From Chloroflexota bacterium (GTDB lineage: Bacteria; Chloroflexota; Dehalococcoidia; DSTF01; RBG-16-68-14): DNA of 7,251 nucleotides. The first letter of the stretch is position 1; each line of letters starts with the position of its first letter. The notes under the pieces were generated by a model. It worked only from the letters and a program-made list of their open reading frames with translations, ran no database searches and was not told the DNA's origin. The stretch spans positions 1 through 7,251 of the forward strand of contig JADFRJ010000115.1 in NCBI GenBank assembly GCA_022561355.1, read 5' to 3'. Made by a program: the position numbers and the translations under genes. Below, piece by piece: positions 1-4,843 of the stretch.

Positions 1-219
1 AACGCTGTGCGGAGACCGTACGCCAAGCAGACAGATCGTCAGGTAGAGCTTCAGCCGAGCATCGCCTGCTCTCCCGCCGCGAAGGAGCCGTGCCAGGGCT
101 GGCAAGGGCGCATCTTTTTCAGGCCGCACGAAGAACCCTCTCGAGAAGGGTACGACCGTTCGATGCGACCTGTCGACAGCTGCTCTCAGTCGAAGACGCG
201 GGTCAGCTACAGCTTGCAT
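1..219 (-). CDS. Partial hypothetical protein, 73 N-terminal residues visible, 3' end cut by window edge
   Basis: The minus strand reads open from an ATG at 219 to the window edge with no stop (73 codons). The start is fixed by an in-frame TAG at 234-232, and AGGA at 233-230 lies 10 nt before the ATG as a modest ribosome binding site. The product is basic and arginine-rich at the N-terminus. Notable stretches are PFSRGFFVRPEKD (about residues 24-36), LARLLRGGRAGDARLKLYL (about 42-60) and a hydrophobic run TICLLGV. From memory, an SRGFF stretch followed by a GGR...RLKLYL stretch resembles uncharacterised actinobacterial proteins, but I cannot verify this and assign no function. A strong promoter candidate at 362-390 points at this gene, which supports it being real. 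The plus strand is also open across this stretch, but its translation looks like random sequence. The remainder lies outside the window. Confidence 0.65.
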   Translation of the reverse strand, partial: MQAVADPRLRLRAAVDRSHRTVVPFSRGFFVRPEKDAPLPALARLLRGGRAGDARLKLYLTICLLGVRSPHSV

Positions 220-264
220 GGGAACTTTGTCCTACCGAATCAGCGGAGTAACCAGACCTGCAGT

Positions 265-288
265 CATATAGGCATACAGGCATATAGG
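265..288. repeat. Tandem 8-bp repeat, three units
   Basis: Three consecutive octamers are seen: CATATAGG (265-272), CATACAGG (273-280) and CATATAGG (281-288). The outer two are identical and the middle one differs by one base. A direct repeat brackets the array, ACCAGACCTG (251-260) and ACCAAACCTG (299-308), differing at one position. The array lies in the predicted 5' leader of the left-edge gene, so it could be a protein binding array or a slippage-prone microsatellite. Confidence 0.7.
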
Positions 289-312
289 AGCGGGTTTGAC
301 CAAACCTGTTCC
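287..312. other. Imperfect hairpin in the predicted leader of the left-edge gene
   Basis: An inverted repeat pairs GGTTT (293-297) with AAACC (302-306) across a 4-nt loop. It extends by a G-T pair (292 with 307) and, past a 2-by-2 internal loop, by GGA (287-289) with TCC (310-312). It lies between the predicted leftward transcription start (about 355) and the left-edge gene start (219). It could fold in the leader RNA or act as a DNA binding site. No T-tract follows, so a terminator or attenuator is not supported. Confidence 0.4.
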
Positions 313-361
313 GAATCTGCATACCTCCGTGGGCTATGTCGTATGACACCAGTTTATCAGC

Positions 362-390
362 ATTATACATACGTTAATACGGGCTGTCTA
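362..390 (-). promoter_or_regulatory. Near-consensus sigma70-type promoter for the left-edge gene
   Basis: Read on the minus strand, TAGACA (390-385) is followed by a 17-nt spacer and a perfect TATAAT (367-362). That is 11 of 12 matches to the housekeeping -35/-10 consensus with ideal spacing. Transcription would start near 355 and run left, giving a leader of roughly 136 nt before the ATG at 219. The -35 overlaps one arm of the inverted repeat at 387-402, as expected for a repressor-controlled promoter. This is the best promoter I see in the window. Activity is inferred from sequence alone. Confidence 0.65.
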
Positions 391-437
391 CACCGTTGTA
401 GATGTATGTTTATACCGTTGTATCAGTCACAATTCGT
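372..437. repeat. Three weak direct repeats with 22-bp period
   Basis: CGTT recurs at 372, 394 and 416, exactly 22 bp apart. Units two and three share CGTTGTA. Units one and two share 12 of 22 positions, mostly at their ends. A 22-bp period is about two helical turns and would place bound proteins on one DNA face. It is also within the size range of plasmid iterons, but conservation here is much weaker than in typical iteron arrays. I favour regulator binding sites. Confidence 0.35.
387..424. promoter_or_regulatory. Paired inverted-repeat operator candidate overlapping the leftward -35
   Basis: Site one (387-402) is a perfect 6-bp inverted repeat, TCTACA then CCGT then TGTAGA. Site two (409-424) matches it at 12 of 16 positions and keeps an ATAC/GTAT inverted core (412-415 and 420-423). 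Both contain ACCGTTGTA (392-400 and 414-422), with centres 22 bp apart. Site one overlaps the -35 hexamer of the leftward promoter. Two dyad sites spaced two helical turns apart suggest cooperative binding by a dimeric regulator. The regulator is unknown and not recognisable in the window. Confidence 0.5.
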
Positions 438-440
438 ATT

Positions 441-467
441 TGATATGTGCTCAAAGAGCGCATATCA
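441..467. promoter_or_regulatory. 27-bp near-perfect palindrome or hairpin upstream of small membrane gene
   Basis: Two 12-nt arms, TGATATGTGCTC (441-452) and GAGCGCATATCA (456-467), flank an AAA centre. All pairs are Watson-Crick except 448 with 460, which is T-G. It ends 7 nt before the ATG at 475. As DNA it could be an operator. As RNA it would be a stable stem directly ahead of the gene, and the only Shine-Dalgarno-like bases nearby (AAAGAG, 453-458) sit in its loop and arm. No T-run follows, so a terminator is unlikely. Confidence 0.55.
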
Positions 468-474
468 TGAAATC

Positions 475-666
475 ATGAAGACCATTAAGCTTCTCATCGA
501 GGCGTTCGTCGCAGCAGCCGCACTCGAAAGCATGGCGCTGTTCCTCATGCTAGCTAACGGGGTTGGCGTTGAGCTTTTGTTGGTAGGCGTCTGGCTTTGC
601 CAGATGACCCTCTCAAGCTCTCTCTTATTAGCACTGCTCTGGCTTGGCCCAAGGTGGGCTGAATGA
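475..666 (+). CDS. Small two-helix membrane protein, 63 residues, unknown function
   Basis: ATG at 475 to TGA at 664-666 encodes 63 residues. After a short basic start (MKTIK), two hydrophobic stretches (about residues 5-27 and 32-56) with a short link (ANGVGVE) predict a helical hairpin in the cytoplasmic membrane. It ends in a charged tail, GPRWAE. The frame stays open upstream to position 7, but that part has no protein-like character and overlaps the left-edge gene, so I start at 475. An in-frame ATG at 445 would add ten residues but lies within the palindrome and has no ribosome binding site. The 475 start also lacks a good one. A three-codon frame beginning at 467 (Met-Lys-Ser-stop), with AAAGAG 8 nt ahead, overlaps the 475 start as ATGA and might couple translation. 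It is convergent with the methyltransferase gene. I recognise no family, and a spurious frame is possible. Confidence 0.5.
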   Translation: MKTIKLLIEAFVAAAALESMALFLMLANGVGVELLLVGVWLCQMTLSSSLLLALLWLGPRWAE

Positions 667-672
667 GATTTC

Positions 673-709
673 TAGTCGCCGCGCCACCCTGCCAAGGGTT
701 AAACGACTA
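673..709. terminator. Two-tier inverted repeat between convergent genes, possible bidirectional terminator
   Basis: An inner stem ACCCT (686-690) / AGGGT (695-699) with a GCCA loop sits inside an outer stem TAGTCG (673-678) / CGACTA (704-709), separated by internal loops of 7 and 4 nt. It fills the 54-bp gap between the plus-strand gene ending at 666 and the minus-strand methyltransferase ending at 721, where a shared terminator is expected. Neither strand shows a T-tract, so it does not fit the classical intrinsic form. It may instead be a protein site or transcript-end stabiliser. Confidence 0.35.
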
Positions 710-720
710 TGGCAGCAAGC

Positions 721-1521
721 TTAGCTCTTGTTCCCCACGATGAACTGGGTGACGTTGCGGAAGTGGAGCGGGCCTTCGCCGTTGGGCCACATGGCAGCTT
801 GGACAGCGCGCTTGGCCTCTTCGACGCGCTCCGGCTCGAGATTGGCGGTCGTGACCGCCGATAGGACCTCCCAGGCCAACTCAAAGGTGTCGTAGTCGAA
901 GCCCAGCTCTTCCGTCTCAACCTCGGTATCGATGCCGGCGTCCAGGAGCTGTGCCTGAAACGGCAGCACGTCGGCAAGCGAACCAGGGCCTACACCCTCA
1001 ACGGGCGGCTTCGGCGCAAACGCGCCCGCGGCGGTCTGGAACTTCACGATGTCGCAGTCGTCCGGCCCCGCCCACACGGCCGCGACGAACCGCCCGCCCG
1101 GGCGCAGCACGCGCGCGATCTCGCGGGCGGCAGCAGCGCGGTCGATCACGTACATCATGCTGAGGCTGGCCAGCACGACGTGGAAGCTGCCATCGACGGC
1201 AGGGATCTCTTCGGCGCTGCCCAGGCGGAACACCAGGTTGATTTCGTCCATCAGACGCCCCTCCGCGACCGCCAGCATGTCGGCGCTGATATCGAGGCCG
1301 GTGACGTCGCCTCCCTCGCCAACGATGCGCGCCGCCTCGATCGCGACGGAGCCGGTGCCGGTTCCGAGGTCGAGGACGCTCTGGCCTGTCTCCAGGTCGG
1401 AGCGGTCGAGCACCTGTTCCACAACCGGCGCGAAGCGCTTGTCTGTCTCCTGCAGATAGTTCTGCGACTTGCGGTCCCAGATGCCAACCTGCCAGGCCTT
1501 CGCCTCCTCGCTTGATGACAT
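721..1521 (-). CDS. Class I SAM-dependent methyltransferase, UbiE/Methyltransf_11-like
   Basis: This 266-residue soluble protein has a Rossmann-type methyltransferase fold. Motif I is VLDLGTGTGS (residues 49-58), which binds S-adenosylmethionine. The acidic residue after strand beta-2 is D77 in VTGLDIS. The GSFHVVLASLSMMYV stretch (111-125) is the usual motif IV region, and ARVLRPGGRF (136-145) is the typical post-motif. The C-terminal third, about 150-266, is probably the substrate-binding cap. The substrate cannot be read from sequence; family members methylate quinones and other small molecules. The ATG at 1521 has an excellent GGAGG (1532-1528) 6 nt upstream, so it can be translated efficiently by itself. 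It begins 12 nt after the peptidase stop on the same strand, which makes it the last gene of the pilus transcript. I see no motif tying it to pilus assembly, so the link is by position only. Length and motifs look intact. Confidence 0.9.
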   Translation of the reverse strand: MSSSEEAKAWQVGIWDRKSQNYLQETDKRFAPVVEQVLDRSDLETGQSVLDLGTGTGSVAIEAARIVGEGGDVTGLDISADMLAVAEGRLMDEINLVFRLGSAEEIPAVDGSFHVVLASLSMMYVIDRAAAAREIARVLRPGGRFVAAVWAGPDDCDIVKFQTAAGAFAPKPPVEGVGPGSLADVLPFQAQLLDAGIDTEVETEELGFDYDTFELAWEVLSAVTTANLEPERVEEAKRAVQAAMWPNGEGPLHFRNVTQFIVGNKS

Positions 1522-1533
1522 GATCTTCCTCCG

Positions 1534-2241
1534 CTACAGGCTCACGAACGCGGCGCCCTGCCAGAAGAGGACGGCGAGGCCGCCCGCCGAGATGAACGGC
1601 GCGTAGGGGATCGGCTCGCCCTTCTTGCGCAAGCCGGTCACGAGCAGGAACGTGGCCACGGCGCCGCCGCCGATGGCCATGATCAGCATCGCGGGCGCGG
1701 CGTGCGTGAATCCGACCGCAAGGCCGACGAAGGCCGCGAGCTTGACGTCGCCCATGCCCATGCCGATGCCGCCCGTGATCAGCGACGGCACGAGCAGCAC
1801 GCCGCCGGTCAGCGCGCCTCCCGCGAGCACTTCTAATATGTCGGCATCGGGCATGAGCGCGCCGGCGACGATCGCGCCAACGATCGCCGGATAGGTCACG
1901 AGGTTAGGGACACGATAGGAGATCAGATCGGTGCCCGCGCAAACGAGCAGCACGCAGACGTAGGCCGTGACGATCGCCAGCTCTGCGGCGCCGTCGTAGC
2001 GGACGGCCGCCATCGCGAAGAGGCCGGCGGCCACGCCCATGACGAGCAGCCTCCGCTGCCAGTGCGAGCCCTCCGACGCGACGACGAGCGCGCCGCCCTC
2101 GGCAGCGAGGACGGGCGCATCAGCCGTGACACGCTCTTCCTTTAGCGGGCCACCGGGCGTAGCCCAGGCAAGCCGCCCCATCAGGGCATCGAGCGCAACA
2201 CCGGCGACGAGGCCGATGATGGCGAAGAGGCCGATCAGCAA
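1534..2241 (-). CDS. A24-family prepilin peptidase (TadV/CpaA/GspO type) with reduced N-terminal domain
   Basis: This 235-residue polytopic membrane protein is an aspartyl protease that removes prepilin leader peptides at the cytoplasmic face of the membrane. The two catalytic aspartates are in place: D105 in CAGTDLISYRVPN and D165 in the GxGD motif GMGMGDVKLA. Near the C-terminus, IPYAPF matches the IPFGPF motif of the family. The N-terminus (LFAIIGLVAGVALDALMGRL) resembles the first helix of bifunctional GspO/PilD enzymes. However, the following segment (about 25-63) has neither CxxC pair nor the full methylase domain. It is short and alanine-rich, so N-methylation of pilins is not supported. 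The TTG at 2241 is chosen because the preceding in-frame stop is only 18 nt upstream and the hydrophobic helix starts at once. No clear ribosome binding site is seen, so it probably relies on coupling to the upstream FHA-like gene 15 nt away. Pilin substrates are not in the window. Confidence 0.9.
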   Translation of the reverse strand: MLIGLFAIIGLVAGVALDALMGRLAWATPGGPLKEERVTADAPVLAAEGGALVVASEGSHWQRRLLVMGVAAGLFAMAAVRYDGAAELAIVTAYVCVLLVCAGTDLISYRVPNLVTYPAIVGAIVAGALMPDADILEVLAGGALTGGVLLVPSLITGGIGMGMGDVKLAAFVGLAVGFTHAAPAMLIMAIGGGAVATFLLVTGLRKKGEPIPYAPFISAGGLAVLFWQGAAFVSL

Positions 2242-2256
2242 GGCCGCGCCAGCCCG

Positions 2257-2958
2257 TTATGTGCCTTCGCGGCGAAACCTGAACGTCGCATCACCGATCT
2301 CCAGGATATCGCCGTCGTCGAGGACAGCCCAGCTTGCGGACGCGCCGTTCACGAGCACGGCGCCGGCGGCGACGTGAAGCATATAGCGGTCGCCGTGGAG
2401 CCAGATGCGTGCATCAAGATTTGCGCCGCCTTCGGGAACCCGTACGTCGCAGCCCACATCGACGCCAATCCTGAGCGTCCCGCTGCCGATGCCAAAGCGA
2501 TGCTGGCCGGAGACGCTCTCGATGAAGGCGCCGGCATCAAGAGAGCACGAACGCTCCACAAGCGGCGCTCCGCCCCCAACGACGCCAAGCGCGCTGATGC
2601 GACCGTCGGCGTCCGCGCGTGGCTCGTGAGTTGCTGCGGCAGCTCGACCGTTCGCCCGCAGTGCAGGCGGTTCCGAGACCGGCGCGTGGCTGCGTCTCCA
2701 GAATCGATACGCGACTTCAACGATGTCGGCCGGGGCCGATCTAGTTACGTGGAGCAACTGCCAGGGGCTGAACTCGGGCAGCGGCCCGCTGCCATGGCCG
2801 TTTCCTGCGCGCTCCGTGTGAGACGAGCGCGCGGGCACCTCGTTGAGATCGCTGTCTTTGAGATGCGCGCGCACCTCAGCAACCAGAACGTCCGGCGCGG
2901 ACGGCAGCAGATAGCGCGCGACGAGGGCGTCGAGGTTGGCCGATTCGATCGCGACCAT
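2257..2958 (-). CDS. FHA-like domain protein with J-domain-like segment, in the Tad operon
   Basis: This is a 233-residue soluble protein without signal peptide or membrane segment. Three parts can be seen. Residues 1-37 form a probable helical head. Residues 64-92 (PWQLLHVT, then VAYRFWRRSH) resemble helices I and II of a DnaJ J-domain, but the HPD motif is replaced by HAP. A low-complexity linker (about 95-130) leads to residues 162-229, which follow the forkhead-associated plan: LRIG, then LVNGASA, then LDDGDILEIG and ATFRFR. The canonical Ser-x-x-His phosphothreonine-binding loop is replaced by NLDAR (180-184), so classical phosphopeptide binding is doubtful. It starts at ATG 2958, sharing one base with the tadC stop (TGATG). 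It lacks a good ribosome binding site, so translation is probably coupled. The stop TAA (2259-2257) lies in the same frame as the following peptidase gene. By context it may be a cytoplasmic adaptor for the pilus machine. The J-like reading is my inference. Confidence 0.75.
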   Translation of the reverse strand: MVAIESANLDALVARYLLPSAPDVLVAEVRAHLKDSDLNEVPARSSHTERAGNGHGSGPLPEFSPWQLLHVTRSAPADIVEVAYRFWRRSHAPVSEPPALRANGRAAAATHEPRADADGRISALGVVGGGAPLVERSCSLDAGAFIESVSGQHRFGIGSGTLRIGVDVGCDVRVPEGGANLDARIWLHGDRYMLHVAAGAVLVNGASASWAVLDDGDILEIGDATFRFRREGT

Positions 2959-3866
2959 CAGCCCGACAGGAATTCCATGACCGACAAGATGATGGGGCCC
3001 AGGATGAAGATGAAAAGCGAAGGCATCAGGCAGAACACGAGCGGGAAGACCATCTTCACGGGCGCGCGACGCGCCTCCTGTTCAACGCGCTGCCGTTGCC
3101 GAACGCGCAACGCCTGCGACTGGACACGCAACACGTTGGCCAAGCTCGTGCCTAGCTCGTCGGACTGGATCACGGCGTTCATGAAACTGCGCGCGTCATC
3201 AAGGTCGATGCGGTCCGCTAGGTCGAGCAGCGCTTGGCGTCGGGTCTTGCCGACGCCAACTTCGCGCAGCATCTGACGAAACTCGTCCGCGAGCGGGCCG
3301 TCCTGCTTGTCGACGAGCTGCTTGAACGCCCCCTCGAGGCCAAGACCGGCCTCCACGGTGATCGTCAGCAGGTCGAGTGAGTCTGGCAGGCTGCGCAAGA
3401 TCACGCGCTGCCGCGCTCGCGCCTGCATCGAGAGCCAAAACATCGGCAGAATGGCGCCCACCAGCGCGAACGGTGCGACCGCCATCACGGCCAGCGGCGC
3501 GGGCGAGCCACCGGCCGACGTAAACACCGCCAGCAGGTACGCGAGCACAAACACGCTCGACATCCCGGCCACTATGGTGAAGAACGGCGCGATCGCCATC
3601 GGACGGCCCGCGAGGACGAGGCGTCTCTCCGTGCGTCGGACGAGCGCCCCTGGCAGCATCGCTGCCAGCCGGCGGCCAAGGCCGTCGATCGCCGGCGCGA
3701 TCACGCGCTCGTCGAAGGGGATCGCATCGAGACCTCGGCCATCCTGCCGCCCGGCGCCCAGCGACCGCAACCTCGCGTCGGCGGGGCGCGACGCCACCGC
3801 TAGGGTCCAGATCGCGGCGGGCAGCACAGCGAGAAACGTGAACGTCGCGGCGAGCATCACCATCAT
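2958..3866 (-). CDS. tadC: TadC-like type II secretion system F-domain protein
   Basis: This 302-residue inner-membrane platform protein forms, with TadB, the membrane base on which the TadA ATPase acts. An N-terminal helix (3-25) is followed by a cytoplasmic stretch, hydrophobic segments at about 90-116 and 122-146, then the T2SF domain (about 155-265), and a C-terminal pair of hydrophobic stretches (272-300). Diagnostic features are LPDSLDLLTITVEAGLGLEGA (160-180, the conserved E and G in the first helix hairpin), the QSDELGTSLANVLR stretch (234-247) and RRAPVKMVFPLVFCLMP (266-282). All are typical of TadC. The ATG at 3866 has GAGG (3877-3874) 7 nt upstream. A second ATG follows directly (3863), so the exact start could move by one codon. 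Only 2 nt separate it from the tadB stop. Length and motifs look complete. Confidence 0.92.
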   Translation of the reverse strand: MMVMLAATFTFLAVLPAAIWTLAVASRPADARLRSLGAGRQDGRGLDAIPFDERVIAPAIDGLGRRLAAMLPGALVRRTERRLVLAGRPMAIAPFFTIVAGMSSVFVLAYLLAVFTSAGGSPAPLAVMAVAPFALVGAILPMFWLSMQARARQRVILRSLPDSLDLLTITVEAGLGLEGAFKQLVDKQDGPLADEFRQMLREVGVGKTRRQALLDLADRIDLDDARSFMNAVIQSDELGTSLANVLRVQSQALRVRQRQRVEQEARRAPVKMVFPLVFCLMPSLFIFILGPIILSVMEFLSG

Positions 3867-3868
3867 CG

Positions 3869-4843
3869 CTAGACCTCGATCCTTAACGCGCGCTGGATCG
3901 CGAGGAAGCCCACGACCTGTAACACGGCCGCGATCGCGAGCATCATCTGGCCCGCCGGCTCCGTGAACAGCTTCGACCAGACAGCGGGCATGATCGCCAG
4001 CAGCAACAGGCCCACCAGCACCGGATACACGGACAGCACGAGTCCCGTCATGCGCTGCTGGGCGGTGAACGTTTTCACTTCGCCACGGATGCGCTCGCGG
4101 TCGCGCAGGGCGGAAGCGGCCGTATCCAGGATCTCGGGCAGGTTGCCGCCCGTCGTGCGCTGCACCTGGATCGCAGTGATCACCACGTCGAGGTCGCGGC
4201 TGCCGACGCGGTCGCCCATGTTCTGCAACGCGGTCGCGGAATCGGCGCCCAGGTTGAGATCGTTGAGCAGCGTGGCTAGCTCATCGCCCAGCGGGGCGCT
4301 CACCTGAAGGGTGGCCGCCTCCACGGCAGGCTTGAACGCGAACCCCGAGCGAAGCGACGAACCCAGGGCTGGCAGGAATTCGATGAGTTGCGTCTCTATC
4401 CGCGCGACGCGCTTGTCGCGCGCGAATCGCACGTAGTAGGCCGGCCCCATCCACCCGACCACGCCGCCGACGACTGCAACGATGATGCCCGCCGCAGACA
4501 GCTGGAGCAGCATGAACGGCAGGACCGCCATCGTAACGCCGGCTAGCACTCGGACGAGCAAGTACTCGCCAACACGCAGCTTGATGTTGGCGCGAAGGAG
4601 GTCCGCCGCCGTTTTCTCACCCCAGGTAGTGTTGCCAAGCAACCGCCGGAGGGCCGGCGTCAACGATCGCATAGGCCGCCGCTCCAACGAAAGCGGCGCC
4701 GGCTCCGGTTCGTGCTGCATGGCGCTCAGCGAACGCAGCCGGTCGTCGGACGACTCGCCCGATAAGCGAGACGGCGCGAGCAGGCGCAGCGCGCCCATCC
4801 CGAGCGCAAGGAAGATGAACAGAGCTGCCGCTAGCTCGATCAT
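3869..4843 (-). CDS. tadB: TadB-like type II secretion system F-domain protein
   Basis: This 324-residue inner-membrane protein is the partner of TadC in the pilus platform. An N-terminal helix (2-22) precedes a charged cytoplasmic region. Two adjacent membrane segments (about 95-138) follow, then the T2SF domain (about 145-262), and two C-terminal membrane segments (266-288 and 299-320). The domain carries LIEFLPALGSSLRSGFAF (153-170) and TTGGNLPEILDTAASALRDR (230-249), the G-G-N-L-x-E-x-L signature of TadB. ERIRGEVKTFTAQQRMTG (250-267) then leads into the next membrane helix, also as in TadB. The start ATG (4843) overlaps the tadA stop as ATGA, with only a weak purine-rich stretch upstream, so reinitiation after tadA is likely. 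Nothing suggests damage. TadB and TadC are distant paralogues; the order after tadA and the signature above decide the names. Confidence 0.92.
   Translation of the reverse strand: MIELAAALFIFLALGMGALRLLAPSRLSGESSDDRLRSLSAMQHEPEPAPLSLERRPMRSLTPALRRLLGNTTWGEKTAADLLRANIKLRVGEYLLVRVLAGVTMAVLPFMLLQLSAAGIIVAVVGGVVGWMGPAYYVRFARDKRVARIETQLIEFLPALGSSLRSGFAFKPAVEAATLQVSAPLGDELATLLNDLNLGADSATALQNMGDRVGSRDLDVVITAIQVQRTTGGNLPEILDTAASALRDRERIRGEVKTFTAQQRMTGLVLSVYPVLVGLLLLAIMPAVWSKLFTEPAGQMMLAIAAVLQVVGFLAIQRALRIEV

Larger units (their letters stand above)
220..474. other. AT-richer divergent intergenic region with dense repeats
   Basis: These 255 bp separate the left-edge gene (minus) from the small membrane-protein gene (plus). 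The segment, especially 340-475, is visibly richer in A+T than the pilus operon. It contains a leftward promoter, several inverted repeats, an 8-bp tandem triplicate and direct repeats, listed separately. No convincing coding sequence is seen. A frame from ATG 322-320 on the minus strand runs about 39 codons into the left-edge gene, but its Shine-Dalgarno-like GGAGG (328-324) is only 1 nt from the ATG. The region reads as a regulatory segment controlling one or both flanking genes. Confidence 0.6.

Noticed and set aside
320..328. Possible leader peptide on the minus strand: GGAGG followed by ATG.
   Set aside because: The spacing is only 1 nt, too short for normal initiation, and the roughly 39-codon product has no recognisable features. 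Kept only as a note under the intergenic region.
418..446. Plus-strand promoter for the small membrane gene (TTGTAT, 17 nt, TGATAT).
   Set aside because: Each hexamer matches consensus at only 3 of 6 positions, which is not better than chance in an AT-rich stretch.
7..474. Upstream extension of the plus-strand frame that ends at 666 (a 219-codon open frame in total).
   Set aside because: The 7-474 part has no protein-like pattern, overlaps the better-supported minus-strand gene at 1-219, and covers a promoter and palindromes. Only the hydrophobic last 63 codons look coding.
1..720. CRISPR array, tRNA or insertion sequence in the non-operon part.
   Set aside because: No regular repeats with spacers, no cloverleaf and no transposase or terminal inverted repeats were seen. 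The repeats found are short and clustered at promoter positions.
2374..3276. 300-codon plus-strand open frame antisense to the FHA-like gene and tadC.
   Set aside because: It is a GC-rich shadow frame. The minus-strand products have clear family motifs, while this one has none and crosses a gene junction.
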